NCBI RefSeq assembly: GCF_025215155.1
Contig: NZ_JALHAM010000107.1
Direction: 5' to 3' (one strand)
Source: Dryocola clanedunensis
GTDB taxonomy: Bacteria > Pseudomonadota > Gammaproteobacteria > Enterobacterales > Enterobacteriaceae
DNA length: 64,000 nucleotides
Below are positions 28,045-36,029 of the stretch, one piece after another. The notes beneath the pieces were generated by a model. That model was not told the origin of the DNA and searched no databases. It saw only the letters and a program-made list of their open reading frames with translations. Every line of letters begins with the position of its first letter. The stretch's first letter is position 1. Both the position numbers and the translations under genes were made by a program.

Positions 28045-28050
28045 TATAAT
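28045..28050 (+). promoter_or_regulatory. Candidate -10 box for cidAB
   Basis: A perfect TATAAT lies 33 bp before the cidA ATG and just after the Wzc-like gene. The matching -35 is weak. It suggests that cidAB keeps its own promoter after separation from the LysR gene. Confidence 0.35.
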
Positions 28051-28082
28051 ACGGTTCTCAATTATTGCGGAGTGACGAAATC

Positions 28083-28508
28083 ATGGCCGTGGCGTTAAGT
28101 CGTTTTACGCCGTCAATTATTCACCGCATCCAGGTGCCTGTTCAGGTCGCACTGTATGCCGGATTATTTATTCTCGCCCAGTGGGCTGTCGACCGGTGGC
28201 ATCTGCCGCTTCCTGCCAATATCGTCGGCATGCTTCTACTACTGATGTTGATTATCTGCCGGGTGGTACCGCTGAAGTGGGTACGAGAAGGATCACGCTG
28301 GCTGCTGGCGGAAATGCTGCTCTTTTTCGTGCCCGCGGTGGTTGCGGTGGTGAATTATCTGCAGCTGCTGATGGTCGATGGCTGGCGGATATGTCTGGTG
28401 ATTGCCATCAGTACCCTGCTGGTACTGGGGCTGACCGCGCTGGTAGTGGATAAAGTGTATCGCTTTGAGCAGGCCCTGGAAGCCCGCAGGCAGGCTCGCG
28501 GTGGGTAA
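28083..28508 (+). CDS. cidA: CidA/LrgA-family holin-like membrane protein
   Basis: A 141-residue inner-membrane protein of the LrgA family. The ATG at 28083 has a GGAG ribosome site; a TTG six codons upstream is less likely. Four hydrophobic segments are seen (about 20-38, 42-62, 75-97, 100-122), with the conserved L-P-L-P-A-N-I-V-G-M-L-L-L segment near 43. CidA/LrgA proteins were named as holin-like modulators of murein hydrolases, but with the LrgB partner several are now linked to pyruvate or other carboxylate transport. It overlaps cidB by 8 bp. Confidence 0.88.
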   Translation: MAVALSRFTPSIIHRIQVPVQVALYAGLFILAQWAVDRWHLPLPANIVGMLLLLMLIICRVVPLKWVREGSRWLLAEMLLFFVPAVVAVVNYLQLLMVDGWRICLVIAISTLLVLGLTALVVDKVYRFEQALEARRQARGG

Positions 28509-29190
28509 GTTCCAGCTGAGCGTGCTGTGTCTGGCGATCACGCTGGTGCTCTACTACGCCAATAAAAAACTCTATCGCCGCTTTCACATGTTACCGCTGA
28601 TGCCGCTGGTGTTCACGCCGTTACTGCTGGTGCTAATGCTGATTGTGGCACATATCTCCTACCAGAATTACATGGGGGAGTCGCGCTGGCTGATGTGGCT
28701 GCTGGGGCCTGCGACCATTGCGTTTGCCGTTCCCGTCTATGACAACCTGCATGTCATTAAACGTCACTGGATGTCGCTGACGGCGGGTGTAGTGACCGCG
28801 ACGGTTGTAGCGGTCACCAGCTCGGTGTGGCTGGCTCGTCTCTTTACCCTTTCTGAGATCATCCAGCGCAGCCTGGCCGTTCGCTCCATTACCACACCGT
28901 TTGCCCTTGCAGCAGCAAAACCGATTGGTGCGCAGCCGGAGCTGGTGGCGTTATTTGTCGTGATTACCGGTGTCTTTGGTATGGCCGTGGGGGATGTGCT
29001 TTTCCTGCGGCTATCGATACGCGCAGGAATGGCGAAAGGCGCGGGATTTGGTGCGGCATCCCACGGAGCTGGAACCGCGCGCTCCTATGAGATTGGGCCA
29101 GAAGAGGGCGTGGTGGCAAGCCTGGTGATGATGCTTTCCGGCGTCGTGATGGTCGTTGGGGCACCGCTAATTGGCTGGCTGATGTTCTGA
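28501..29190 (+). CDS. cidB: CidB/LrgB-family membrane protein
   Basis: A 229-residue partner of the CidA-like protein. The GTG at 28501 overlaps the cidA stop by 8 bp and starts V-G-K-F-Q-L-S. Six to seven membrane segments are visible. The LrgB signature is S-I-T-T-P-F-A-L-A-A-A, then G-A-A-S-H-G-A-G-T-A-R-S and the C-terminal G-V-V-M-V-V-G-A-P-L-I. The operon converges on actP-yjcH-acs, the acetate uptake and activation genes, which fits a carboxylate or overflow-metabolism role. That link is by context only. Confidence 0.88.
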   Translation: MGKFQLSVLCLAITLVLYYANKKLYRRFHMLPLMPLVFTPLLLVLMLIVAHISYQNYMGESRWLMWLLGPATIAFAVPVYDNLHVIKRHWMSLTAGVVTATVVAVTSSVWLARLFTLSEIIQRSLAVRSITTPFALAAAKPIGAQPELVALFVVITGVFGMAVGDVLFLRLSIRAGMAKGAGFGAASHGAGTARSYEIGPEEGVVASLVMMLSGVVMVVGAPLIGWLMF

Positions 29191-29194
29191 GTAT

Positions 29195-29217
29195 CCCCGG
29201 CGCAGTGCGCGCCGGGG
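29195..29217. terminator. GC-rich hairpin between cidB and actP
   Basis: ccccggcgc / gcgccgggg, a 9-bp stem with a 5-nt loop, stands between the two converging genes. There is no T-run on either side, so termination is plausible but not shown. Confidence 0.5.
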
Positions 29218-29225
29218 GAGAGGTC

Positions 29226-30884
29226 TTAGTGAGCACGGCCTTGTTCGATACCAATACCGGTCTGAGAACGAATAAACTGGGCGCGGAATTTCTCGCGCTC
29301 AAGGTTACCTTCAGGGCTGTTATCGGTTGCTGAGAACACCCAGATACCCACAAAGGCGACCAGAATCGAGAACAGCGCCGGATACTCATACGGGAAGATC
29401 GCCGTCGCATGACCCAGAACCTGTACCCATACCGTCGGGCCGAGGATCATCAGAATCACTGCCGTCAGCAGGCCGAGCCAGCCGCCAATCATCGCGCCAC
29501 GCGTGGTCAGCTTCGACCAGTACATAGAAAGCAGGATAATCGGGAAGTTACAGCTTGCCGCAATGGAGAACGCCAGGCCGACCATAAAGGCGATATTTTG
29601 CTTCTCGAAGAGGATACCAAGTCCGATAGCAACCACGCCGAGGAGCAGCACGGTAATTTTCGAGACCCGAATTTCATCGCGCTCGGATGCGCCTTTACGG
29701 AACACGTTTGCATAGAGGTCATGTGATACCGCCGATGCGCCCGCCAGCGTTAAACCCGCTACCACCGCCAGAATAGTGGCGAAGGCAACCGCGGAGATAA
29801 AGCCGAGGAACAGATTACCGCCTACCGCATCGGCAAGGTGTACTGCCGCCATGTTATTGCCGCCGATAAGCGCACCCGCCGCGTCTTTGAACGCCGGATT
29901 CGCCCCGACCAGCATGATGGCGCCAAAGCCGATAATAAAGGTCAGGATGTAGAAGTAACCCATAAAACCAGTGGCGTATAGCACGCTCTTACGCGCTTCA
30001 CGAGCGTCGCTGACCGTAAAGAAACGCATCAGAATGTGCGGCAGGCCAGCCGTACCAAACATCAGGCCCAGGCCGAGCGACAGGGCTGAGATAGGGTCTT
30101 TCACCAGCCCGCCAGGGCTCATGATGGCAACGCCTTTCGGATGCACCGCCATCGCCTCGGCGAACAGATTGTTAAAGCTAAAGCCGACGTGTTTCATCAC
30201 CATAAAGGCCATGAAGCTCGCGCCGAACAGCAGCAGAACGGCTTTAATGATCTGGACCCATGTCGTGGCGAGCATGCCGCCAAACAGCACATACATCACC
30301 ATCAGCACCCCGACCAGCACTACGGCAACGTGGTAGTTCAGGCCGAACAGCAGTTCGATAAGCTTGCCTGCGCCAACCATCTGCGCGATGAGATACAGCG
30401 CCACAACAACTAATGAACCACAGGCAGAAAGCGTACGAATCGGCCCCTGTTTTAAGCGGTACGATGCGACATCGGCAAAGGTGTAGCGGCCGAGATTACG
30501 CAGGCGTTCGGCAATCAGGAACAGAATAATTGGCCAGCCGACCAGGAAGCCCAGCGAATAAATCAGGCCGTCGTAGCCGGAGGTATAAACCAGCGCGGAA
30601 ATCCCCAGGAACGACGCCGCCGACATAAAATCGCCCGCAATCGCCAGCCCATTCTGGAAGCCGGTAATATTGCCGCCAGCAGTGTAGTAATCGCTGCGTG
30701 AGCGGGTACGTTTGGATGCCCAGTAAGTAATGTAGAGCGTAAAGGCGACGAAAATAACGAACATGATAATCGCCTGCCAGTTTGTAGGCTGCCGCTGTAC
30801 GTCGCCGGTAAGAGCGTCGGCAGCCAGCACGGAGGCGGGCAGACTAACAAGGGGAGCCGCAAGGGCTGTCAGAAGACGCTTCAT
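29226..30884 (-). CDS. actP: Cation/acetate symporter ActP
   Basis: A 552-residue sodium:solute symporter (SSS family) that takes up acetate and glycolate. It has an N-terminal signal-like segment followed by about 13 membrane segments. Family hallmarks are D-F-M-S-A-A-S-F-L-G-I-S-A, L-R-N-L-G-R-Y-T-F-A-D-V-A-S-Y-R and G-L-P-H-I-L-M-R-F-F-T-V. It is the last gene of the acs-yjcH-actP operon; its ATG overlaps the yjcH TAA by one base (TAATG), which implies coupling. Confidence 0.97.
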   Translation of the reverse strand: MKRLLTALAAPLVSLPASVLAADALTGDVQRQPTNWQAIIMFVIFVAFTLYITYWASKRTRSRSDYYTAGGNITGFQNGLAIAGDFMSAASFLGISALVYTSGYDGLIYSLGFLVGWPIILFLIAERLRNLGRYTFADVASYRLKQGPIRTLSACGSLVVVALYLIAQMVGAGKLIELLFGLNYHVAVVLVGVLMVMYVLFGGMLATTWVQIIKAVLLLFGASFMAFMVMKHVGFSFNNLFAEAMAVHPKGVAIMSPGGLVKDPISALSLGLGLMFGTAGLPHILMRFFTVSDAREARKSVLYATGFMGYFYILTFIIGFGAIMLVGANPAFKDAAGALIGGNNMAAVHLADAVGGNLFLGFISAVAFATILAVVAGLTLAGASAVSHDLYANVFRKGASERDEIRVSKITVLLLGVVAIGLGILFEKQNIAFMVGLAFSIAASCNFPIILLSMYWSKLTTRGAMIGGWLGLLTAVILMILGPTVWVQVLGHATAIFPYEYPALFSILVAFVGIWVFSATDNSPEGNLEREKFRAQFIRSQTGIGIEQGRAH

Positions 30885-31195
30885 TATGCCTTCACCTCGC
30901 GCAGAACTTCATAGGTAAGACGGTCAAATTCACCGTTGGCTCGCCAGACGTAAACCGCCGTCAGGAAGAAAGAGATGACAATGACACCGATACCAATCGG
31001 AATGCCTCTGGTGACAGTGGTGCCCGCGTGTAAAGGCGTGCCCAGCCAGCCGGGTGCGAAAGCAATCAGCAGAATAAAACCAACGTAAATCACCAGCATA
31101 ATCAGTGACAGGATGGTGGCAAACCGTTGCCTTTTTGCGACTAACTCCCTGAAATGCGCACTGTCTTCTATCCGTTGATAAATGAGGTCATTCAT
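30884..31195 (-). CDS. yjcH: DUF485 membrane protein YjcH
   Basis: A 103-residue inner-membrane protein always found with actP. The start at 31195 gives M-N-D-L-I-Y-Q-R-I-E-D-S-A-H-F-R-E-L-V, aligned with E. coli YjcH; a longer frame upstream is not conserved. Two membrane helices (about 25-47 and 62-85) flank A-P-G-W-L-G-T-P-L. Its exact job is unknown; co-conservation suggests assembly or regulation of ActP. Confidence 0.94.
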   Translation of the reverse strand: MNDLIYQRIEDSAHFRELVAKRQRFATILSLIMLVIYVGFILLIAFAPGWLGTPLHAGTTVTRGIPIGIGVIVISFFLTAVYVWRANGEFDRLTYEVLREVKA

Positions 31196-31251
31196 CACAG
31201 AGTCTCCAGAGGTAGGGTTATTTTTATATGCCTTCTCACCTGAACAACGCC

Positions 31252-31325
31252 GTAGGGTGGATAAGCAAAGCGCCATCCACCAGAAAGAAAAGGGGGGCGG
31301 ATGACGCTTTGCTTATCCGCCCTAC
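31252..31325. repeat. Paired REP (BIME) between acs and yjcH
   Basis: gtagggtggataagcaaagc and gctttgcttatccgccctac face each other over 74 bp inside the acs-yjcH-actP operon. Such a hairpin could protect the acs part of the message and lower expression of the downstream genes. Confidence 0.85.
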
Positions 31326-31361
31326 AACGACATGTGAGAGGGCGGATCGATTGCAGAATGG

Positions 31362-33320
31362 TTAAGAAGGCATGGTTAAGGCTTGTTTTTCTTCCAGCAG
31401 CTTTTCGACAACGCCAGGATCGGCAAGCGTCGAGGTATCGCCAAGGTTGCTGGTATCTCCGGCGGCGATTTTGCGCAGAATGCGGCGCATAATCTTGCCG
31501 GAGCGGGTTTTCGGCAGCGAGTCGGTCCAGTGCAGAATATCCGGCGTGGCAAGCGGGCCAATCTCTTTACGCACCCAGTTGCGCACTTCGGTATACAGCT
31601 CCGGCGTCGGCTCTTCGCCGTGGTTCAGCGTGACATAGGCATAAATTGCCTGGCCTTTAATGTTGTGCGGAATACCCACAACGGCGGCTTCGGCGACTTT
31701 AGGATGTGACACCAGTGCAGACTCAATTTCTGCCGTTCCCAGACGGTGTCCAGAAACGTTCAGCACGTCATCCACGCGGCCAGTTATCCAGAAATAGCCG
31801 TCTTCATCGCGACGGGCACCATCACCGCTAAAATACATATTTTTAAAGGTTGAGAAATAGGTCTGCTCGAAGCGTTCGTGGTCGCCAAACAGGGTGCGCG
31901 CCTGGCCTGGCCAGGAGTCGGTAATCACCAGGTTACCTTCGGTTGCGCCCTGTTGCGGATTGCCTTCGTTGTCTACCAGCGCTGGTTGTACGCCGAAGAA
32001 CGGCCGCGAAGCGGAACCTGCTTTCAGCTCAGTGGCACCCGGTAGCGGGGTGATCATAAAGCCGCCTGTTTCGGTCTGCCACCAGGTGTCCATCACCGGG
32101 CATTTCTCATTGCCAATTTTCTTCCAGTACCACTCCCACGCTTCCGGGTTGATCGGTTCGCCTACGGAGCCGAGGATACGCAGCGAAGAACGATCGGTTC
32201 CTTCGGTCGCCTTATCCCCTTCGGCCATTAACGCCCGGATGGCGGTTGGCGCGGTGTAAAGAATATTGACTTTGTGTTTATCGACCACCTGCGCCATGCG
32301 GTTCGGCGCAGGCCAGTTTGGCACGCCTTCAAACATCAGCGTGATAGCGCCACAGGCCAGCGGGCCATACAGCAGGTAGCTATGCCCTGTTACCCAACCC
32401 ACGTCGGCGGTACACCAGTAGACGTCGCCAGGATGGTAATCAAAGACGTATTTAAACGTCGTCGCCGCGTAAACCAGATAGCCGCCTGTGGTATGCAAAA
32501 CCCCTTTTGGTTTACCGGTCGAACCTGAGGTGTAGAGGATAAACAGCGGATCTTCTGCATTCATCTCAACAGGTTGATGGTGAGCGCTTGCTTTCTCAAC
32601 AAGCTCGCTCCACCACAGGTCACGGCCCTGATGCCATTCAACCTTGCCGCCGGTACGCTTGAGCACCACGACGTGCTCAACGGTTTTCACGTTCGGATTT
32701 TTCAGTGCGTCATCAACGTTTTTCTTCAACGGAATCGAGCGGCCTGCACGAATGCCTTCATCGGCAGTAATCACCAGACGGGAGCTGGAGTCGATAATAC
32801 GTCCCGCCACGGCCTCCGGAGAGAACCCGCCAAAGATAACGGAATGCACGGCACCGATTCGCGCGCAGGCGAGCATCGCCACGGCAGCCTCCGGCACCAT
32901 TGGCATATAGATCGCCACCACGTCGCCTTTCTTAATGCCCAGCTCCACCAGCGTATTGGCAAAACGGCAGACATCACGATGCAGTTCACGATAGGTGATT
33001 TTTTTGCTCTGGCTGGCATCATCGCCCTCCCAGATAATCGCCGTCTGGTCGCCGCGCTCTTTAAGATGGCGATCCAGGCAGTTGGCGGCCAGGTTCAGCG
33101 TGCCGTCTTCATACCAGCGGATAGAGATATTTCCCGGTGCGAAGGAGGTGTTTTTCACCTTCTGATAGGGTTTGATCCAGTCGAGGATTTTCCCTTCTTC
33201 GCCCCAAAACGTATCCGGGTCATGCACTGACTGTTGGTACATGGATTGATACTGCTCGGGATTGATCAGGCAATGTTCCGCGATATTTGCGGGAATGGCG
33301 TGTTTGTGTAGTTGTGTCAT
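31362..33320 (-). CDS. acs: Acetyl-CoA synthetase Acs
   Basis: A 652-residue AMP-forming ligase that activates acetate to acetyl-CoA through acetyl-AMP, the high-affinity scavenging route. It is the same length as E. coli Acs and nearly identical. Motifs: the P-loop L-Y-T-S-G-S-T-G-K-P-K-G near 265, T-W-W-Q-T-E-T-G near 413, G-D-G-A-R-R-D-E-D-G-Y near 500 and the C-terminal L-P-K-T-R-S-G-K-I-M-R-R, whose lysine (about 609) is the acetylation site controlled by CobB in E. coli and Salmonella. It heads the operon with yjcH and actP. Confidence 0.98.
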   Translation of the reverse strand: MTQLHKHAIPANIAEHCLINPEQYQSMYQQSVHDPDTFWGEEGKILDWIKPYQKVKNTSFAPGNISIRWYEDGTLNLAANCLDRHLKERGDQTAIIWEGDDASQSKKITYRELHRDVCRFANTLVELGIKKGDVVAIYMPMVPEAAVAMLACARIGAVHSVIFGGFSPEAVAGRIIDSSSRLVITADEGIRAGRSIPLKKNVDDALKNPNVKTVEHVVVLKRTGGKVEWHQGRDLWWSELVEKASAHHQPVEMNAEDPLFILYTSGSTGKPKGVLHTTGGYLVYAATTFKYVFDYHPGDVYWCTADVGWVTGHSYLLYGPLACGAITLMFEGVPNWPAPNRMAQVVDKHKVNILYTAPTAIRALMAEGDKATEGTDRSSLRILGSVGEPINPEAWEWYWKKIGNEKCPVMDTWWQTETGGFMITPLPGATELKAGSASRPFFGVQPALVDNEGNPQQGATEGNLVITDSWPGQARTLFGDHERFEQTYFSTFKNMYFSGDGARRDEDGYFWITGRVDDVLNVSGHRLGTAEIESALVSHPKVAEAAVVGIPHNIKGQAIYAYVTLNHGEEPTPELYTEVRNWVRKEIGPLATPDILHWTDSLPKTRSGKIMRRILRKIAAGDTSNLGDTSTLADPGVVEKLLEEKQALTMPS

Positions 33321-33744
33321 GGCTTTTTTTCTCCTTGAAGTTGTTAATAATATGTCACGTAAACGTTAATTGTAGGGCTTTGAACAGCTTTGTTTACTTT
33401 TTGGGCGACAGATCACGCATTAATTCATTTGTCTAAATATCCATCAAACAGACAGTTAGGGAGAGAAAATTCACAACAGGAATAAGTTAAAAATAGAATC
33501 TATAAACATGTTATATAACAATAAATTAAAGTATATGATTTATCTAAAGTACTATTTGACACACTATTTATAGTGAATATCCCTGAAAATACAGGGTTGC
33601 ATAGCATGCCGGACAAGTGATACTCATAACGCCGCTTAAAAAAGCCCCTCGTAATTCCTGACGTATGTCTTACCCCTTTCAGTTTGTGACGTTCTCATCG
33701 GACTACAGCATGGGAATGGCGTTTTATTGAGGAATAAAATCGTT
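33321..33744. promoter_or_regulatory. Divergent acs/gltP regulatory interval
   Basis: These 424 bp are strongly AT-rich and hold no supported gene. They must carry both promoters. E. coli acs is activated by CRP and modulated by FIS and IHF; no perfect CRP palindrome is present here by eye, and the nearest is a degenerate tttgtgacgttctcatc at about 33685 on the gltP side. A small hairpin (ccctgaaaatacaggg) lies at about 33581. Confidence 0.5.
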
Positions 33745-35058
33745 ATGAAACAACCTAAGGTCAGCCTCGCCTGGCAAATTCTGCTCGCGCTGGTGCTGGG
33801 TATCGCGCTGGGAAGCGTTCTGCATTATCAAAGTGATAGCCGCGAATGGCTCATCACAAACCTGCTTTCACCGGCAGGGGATATCTTTATTCACCTGATA
33901 AAAATGATTGTTGTGCCGATCGTTATCTCAACCCTGATCGTCGGGATTGCGGGCGTAGGGGATGCCAAACAGCTTGGGCGAATCGGTGCGAAGACCATCC
34001 TTTATTTCGAAGTGATCACGACAGTTGCCATCATTCTGGGGATTACCCTTGCCAACGTGTTCCAGCCGGGGCACGGCATTGATATGTCGCAGCTTGCCAG
34101 CGTGGATATTTCGAAATATGAACACACTGCCCAGGACGTCCAGAGTCACGCCCACGGGCTAATGGGCACTATTCTTTCCCTGGTGCCGACCAACATCATC
34201 GCTTCGATGGCGAAAGGCGACATGCTGCCGATTATCTTCTTCTCGGTGCTGTTTGGTCTGGGTCTGTCGTCACTGCCGTCAGCACATCGTGAGCCTCTGG
34301 TGACGGTGTTCCGCTCCATCTCAGAAACGATGTTCAAAGTGACGCATATGGTGATGCGCTACGCACCGATCGGTGTTTTTGCGCTGATCTCTGTGACGGT
34401 GGCTAACTTTGGGTTTGCCTCGCTGTGGCCGCTGCTGAAGCTGGTATTGCTGGTGTACTTCGCGATCGCGTTCTTTGCGCTGATGGTGCTGGGGGCCGTT
34501 GCTCGTCTGTGCGGCCTGCGAATTCTCATTTTGATACGAATTCTCAAGGACGAACTCATTCTGGCCTACTCCACGGCCAGCTCAGAAAGTGTCCTGCCGC
34601 GAATCATCGAAAAGATGGAGGCCTACGGTGCGCCTGCCTCCATCACCAGCTTTGTGGTGCCGACCGGCTACTCCTTTAACCTCGACGGCTCTACGCTTTA
34701 CCAGAGTATCGCAGCCATCTTTATCGCCCAGCTTTACGGGATCGAGCTTTCCCTGGGGCAGGAGATCCTGCTGGTGCTGACGCTGATGGTGACGTCAAAA
34801 GGCATTGCGGGCGTGCCGGGTGTCTCGTTTGTCGTGCTGCTGGCTACGCTTGGGAGTGTGGGTATTCCACTGGAAGGTCTGGCCTTTATTGCAGGCGTGG
34901 ACCGCATACTCGATATGGCGCGTACCGCGCTTAACGTGGTGGGCAATGCGCTGGCGGTGCTGGTTATCGCCAAGTGGGAAAATAAGTTCGATGCTAAAAA
35001 AGCGGCGGCTTACGAGCGGGAGATGCTGGGGAAATACTCAGATAAAGTCAATCCTTAA
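33745..35058 (+). CDS. gltP: Proton/glutamate-aspartate symporter GltP
   Basis: A 437-residue dicarboxylate/amino acid:cation symporter (DAACS family) with eight membrane helices and two hairpin loops. The ATG at 33745 matches the E. coli start (S-L-A-W-Q-I-L); TTGAGG upstream supplies the ribosome site. HP1 has the serine-rich A-Y-S-T-A-S-S-E-S-V-L-P, TM7 has the cation-site motif S-F-N-L-D-G-S-T and HP2 has K-G-I-A-G-V-P-G. These make glutamate/aspartate uptake a sound call. A strong terminator follows. Confidence 0.95.
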   Translation: MKQPKVSLAWQILLALVLGIALGSVLHYQSDSREWLITNLLSPAGDIFIHLIKMIVVPIVISTLIVGIAGVGDAKQLGRIGAKTILYFEVITTVAIILGITLANVFQPGHGIDMSQLASVDISKYEHTAQDVQSHAHGLMGTILSLVPTNIIASMAKGDMLPIIFFSVLFGLGLSSLPSAHREPLVTVFRSISETMFKVTHMVMRYAPIGVFALISVTVANFGFASLWPLLKLVLLVYFAIAFFALMVLGAVARLCGLRILILIRILKDELILAYSTASSESVLPRIIEKMEAYGAPASITSFVVPTGYSFNLDGSTLYQSIAAIFIAQLYGIELSLGQEILLVLTLMVTSKGIAGVPGVSFVVLLATLGSVGIPLEGLAFIAGVDRILDMARTALNVVGNALAVLVIAKWENKFDAKKAAAYEREMLGKYSDKVNP

Positions 35059-35075
35059 AGGCTTATAAGAGTGAA

Positions 35076-35116
35076 GCAGGGCGGGCAAAGGTGAGCTTAT
35101 CCCGCCCTGCTTTTTT
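35076..35116 (+). terminator. Rho-independent terminator of gltP
   Basis: A perfect 10-bp stem gcagggcggg / cccgccctgc with a 15-nt loop and six T residues, 17 bp after the gltP stop. Confidence 0.92.
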
Positions 35117-35166
35117 GGTGAATGACGCTCGTGCTTATCCACCCTATGACAAATGAACTCTCTGAC

Positions 35167-36015
35167 TTATTGCGTCACAACCTGCCAGCCATCATCAGGG
35201 TCAAAGGCGGTGATAGCTTCCACTTTTTTCGCCGTCTCTTCTCCTAAATCAGCCTGATAAATCTGGTCTTCGTCATCGACGATAAACGTCGCGACGCCCG
35301 TCTCTCCGTAAGTCACCGGCCAGACAACCATTGCGAAACCATCAGTCATTTTGCCCGCTTTCAGGTAGCTTTTCTCGCCACCCTCCGCTTTGGCACCCTG
35401 GGCGGTAAGAATGCGGAAATGGTAGCCGTGATAACCCATTTCTGGCTGTTCAGGACTGAAAGCCGGCCCTAAAGGGCTGGGGGCCTCATCTGCCGATACC
35501 GGCCAGTAAAGCCCATCTTTCTTGCCTTCACTACTCAGAAATTTTTGCGCATAGGTCTGATTTAGCTGGAAGTAATCCTGCTGGGCGGCGACATAGGCAT
35601 GGGCGGCTTCGATAGCAGAAAGCTCATTACGGCCAATTGTTCGTGTGAGGATTTCATCGGCAGCGCCCTGCATATTGAAATGCCAGCCTTTATCGGTTTT
35701 GACAATCGGCAGCGGTAGCTGCCATTCCTCACTACCGACGTTAAGGTGAGCCACACGGCCTTGCTGCTCAACGTGATGGCCCCTGTCCCAGTCCCGCAGG
35801 AAGCGAGCAACAGCCGCAGGATCCACGCCTTCAGGCGGCAGGAAATGCTGCCAGTCGTCGCCCAGCAATGAGGTGAGCGCCTGTTGATCCTGTTTCTTAA
35901 TCGCATCATGGAGTGCGGTAGAGGCCTGCTCAGGCGTGGTGAACGCCTGTTGCGCCTGGGCTAACAGCGGTAGCACCAACAGGGAAAGCGTACTTAACGA
36001 CAGAAACTTTTTCAT
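35167..36015 (-). CDS. DUF2950 exported protein
   Basis: A 282-residue protein with a signal peptide cleaved near residue 21 (L-L-A-Q-A-Q-Q). The DUF2950 body shows Q-A-F-T-T-P-E-Q-A-S-T-A-L, L-G-D-D-W, N-E-L-S-A-I-E-A-A-H-A-Y-V-A-A-Q-Q-D-Y and the C-terminal W-P-V-T-Y-G-E-T-G-V-A-T-F-I-V. It is the second gene after DUF3300, with 14 bp between them, on the same strand. The two families commonly occur as neighbours in proteobacteria. No function is known; both look envelope-located. Confidence 0.85.
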   Translation of the reverse strand: MKKFLSLSTLSLLVLPLLAQAQQAFTTPEQASTALHDAIKKQDQQALTSLLGDDWQHFLPPEGVDPAAVARFLRDWDRGHHVEQQGRVAHLNVGSEEWQLPLPIVKTDKGWHFNMQGAADEILTRTIGRNELSAIEAAHAYVAAQQDYFQLNQTYAQKFLSSEGKKDGLYWPVSADEAPSPLGPAFSPEQPEMGYHGYHFRILTAQGAKAEGGEKSYLKAGKMTDGFAMVVWPVTYGETGVATFIVDDEDQIYQADLGEETAKKVEAITAFDPDDGWQVVTQ

Positions 36016-36029
36016 TATCCTTTCCCTTA

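Noticed and set aside
32574..33230. 218-codon frame antisense to acs
   Set aside because: Shadow of acs.
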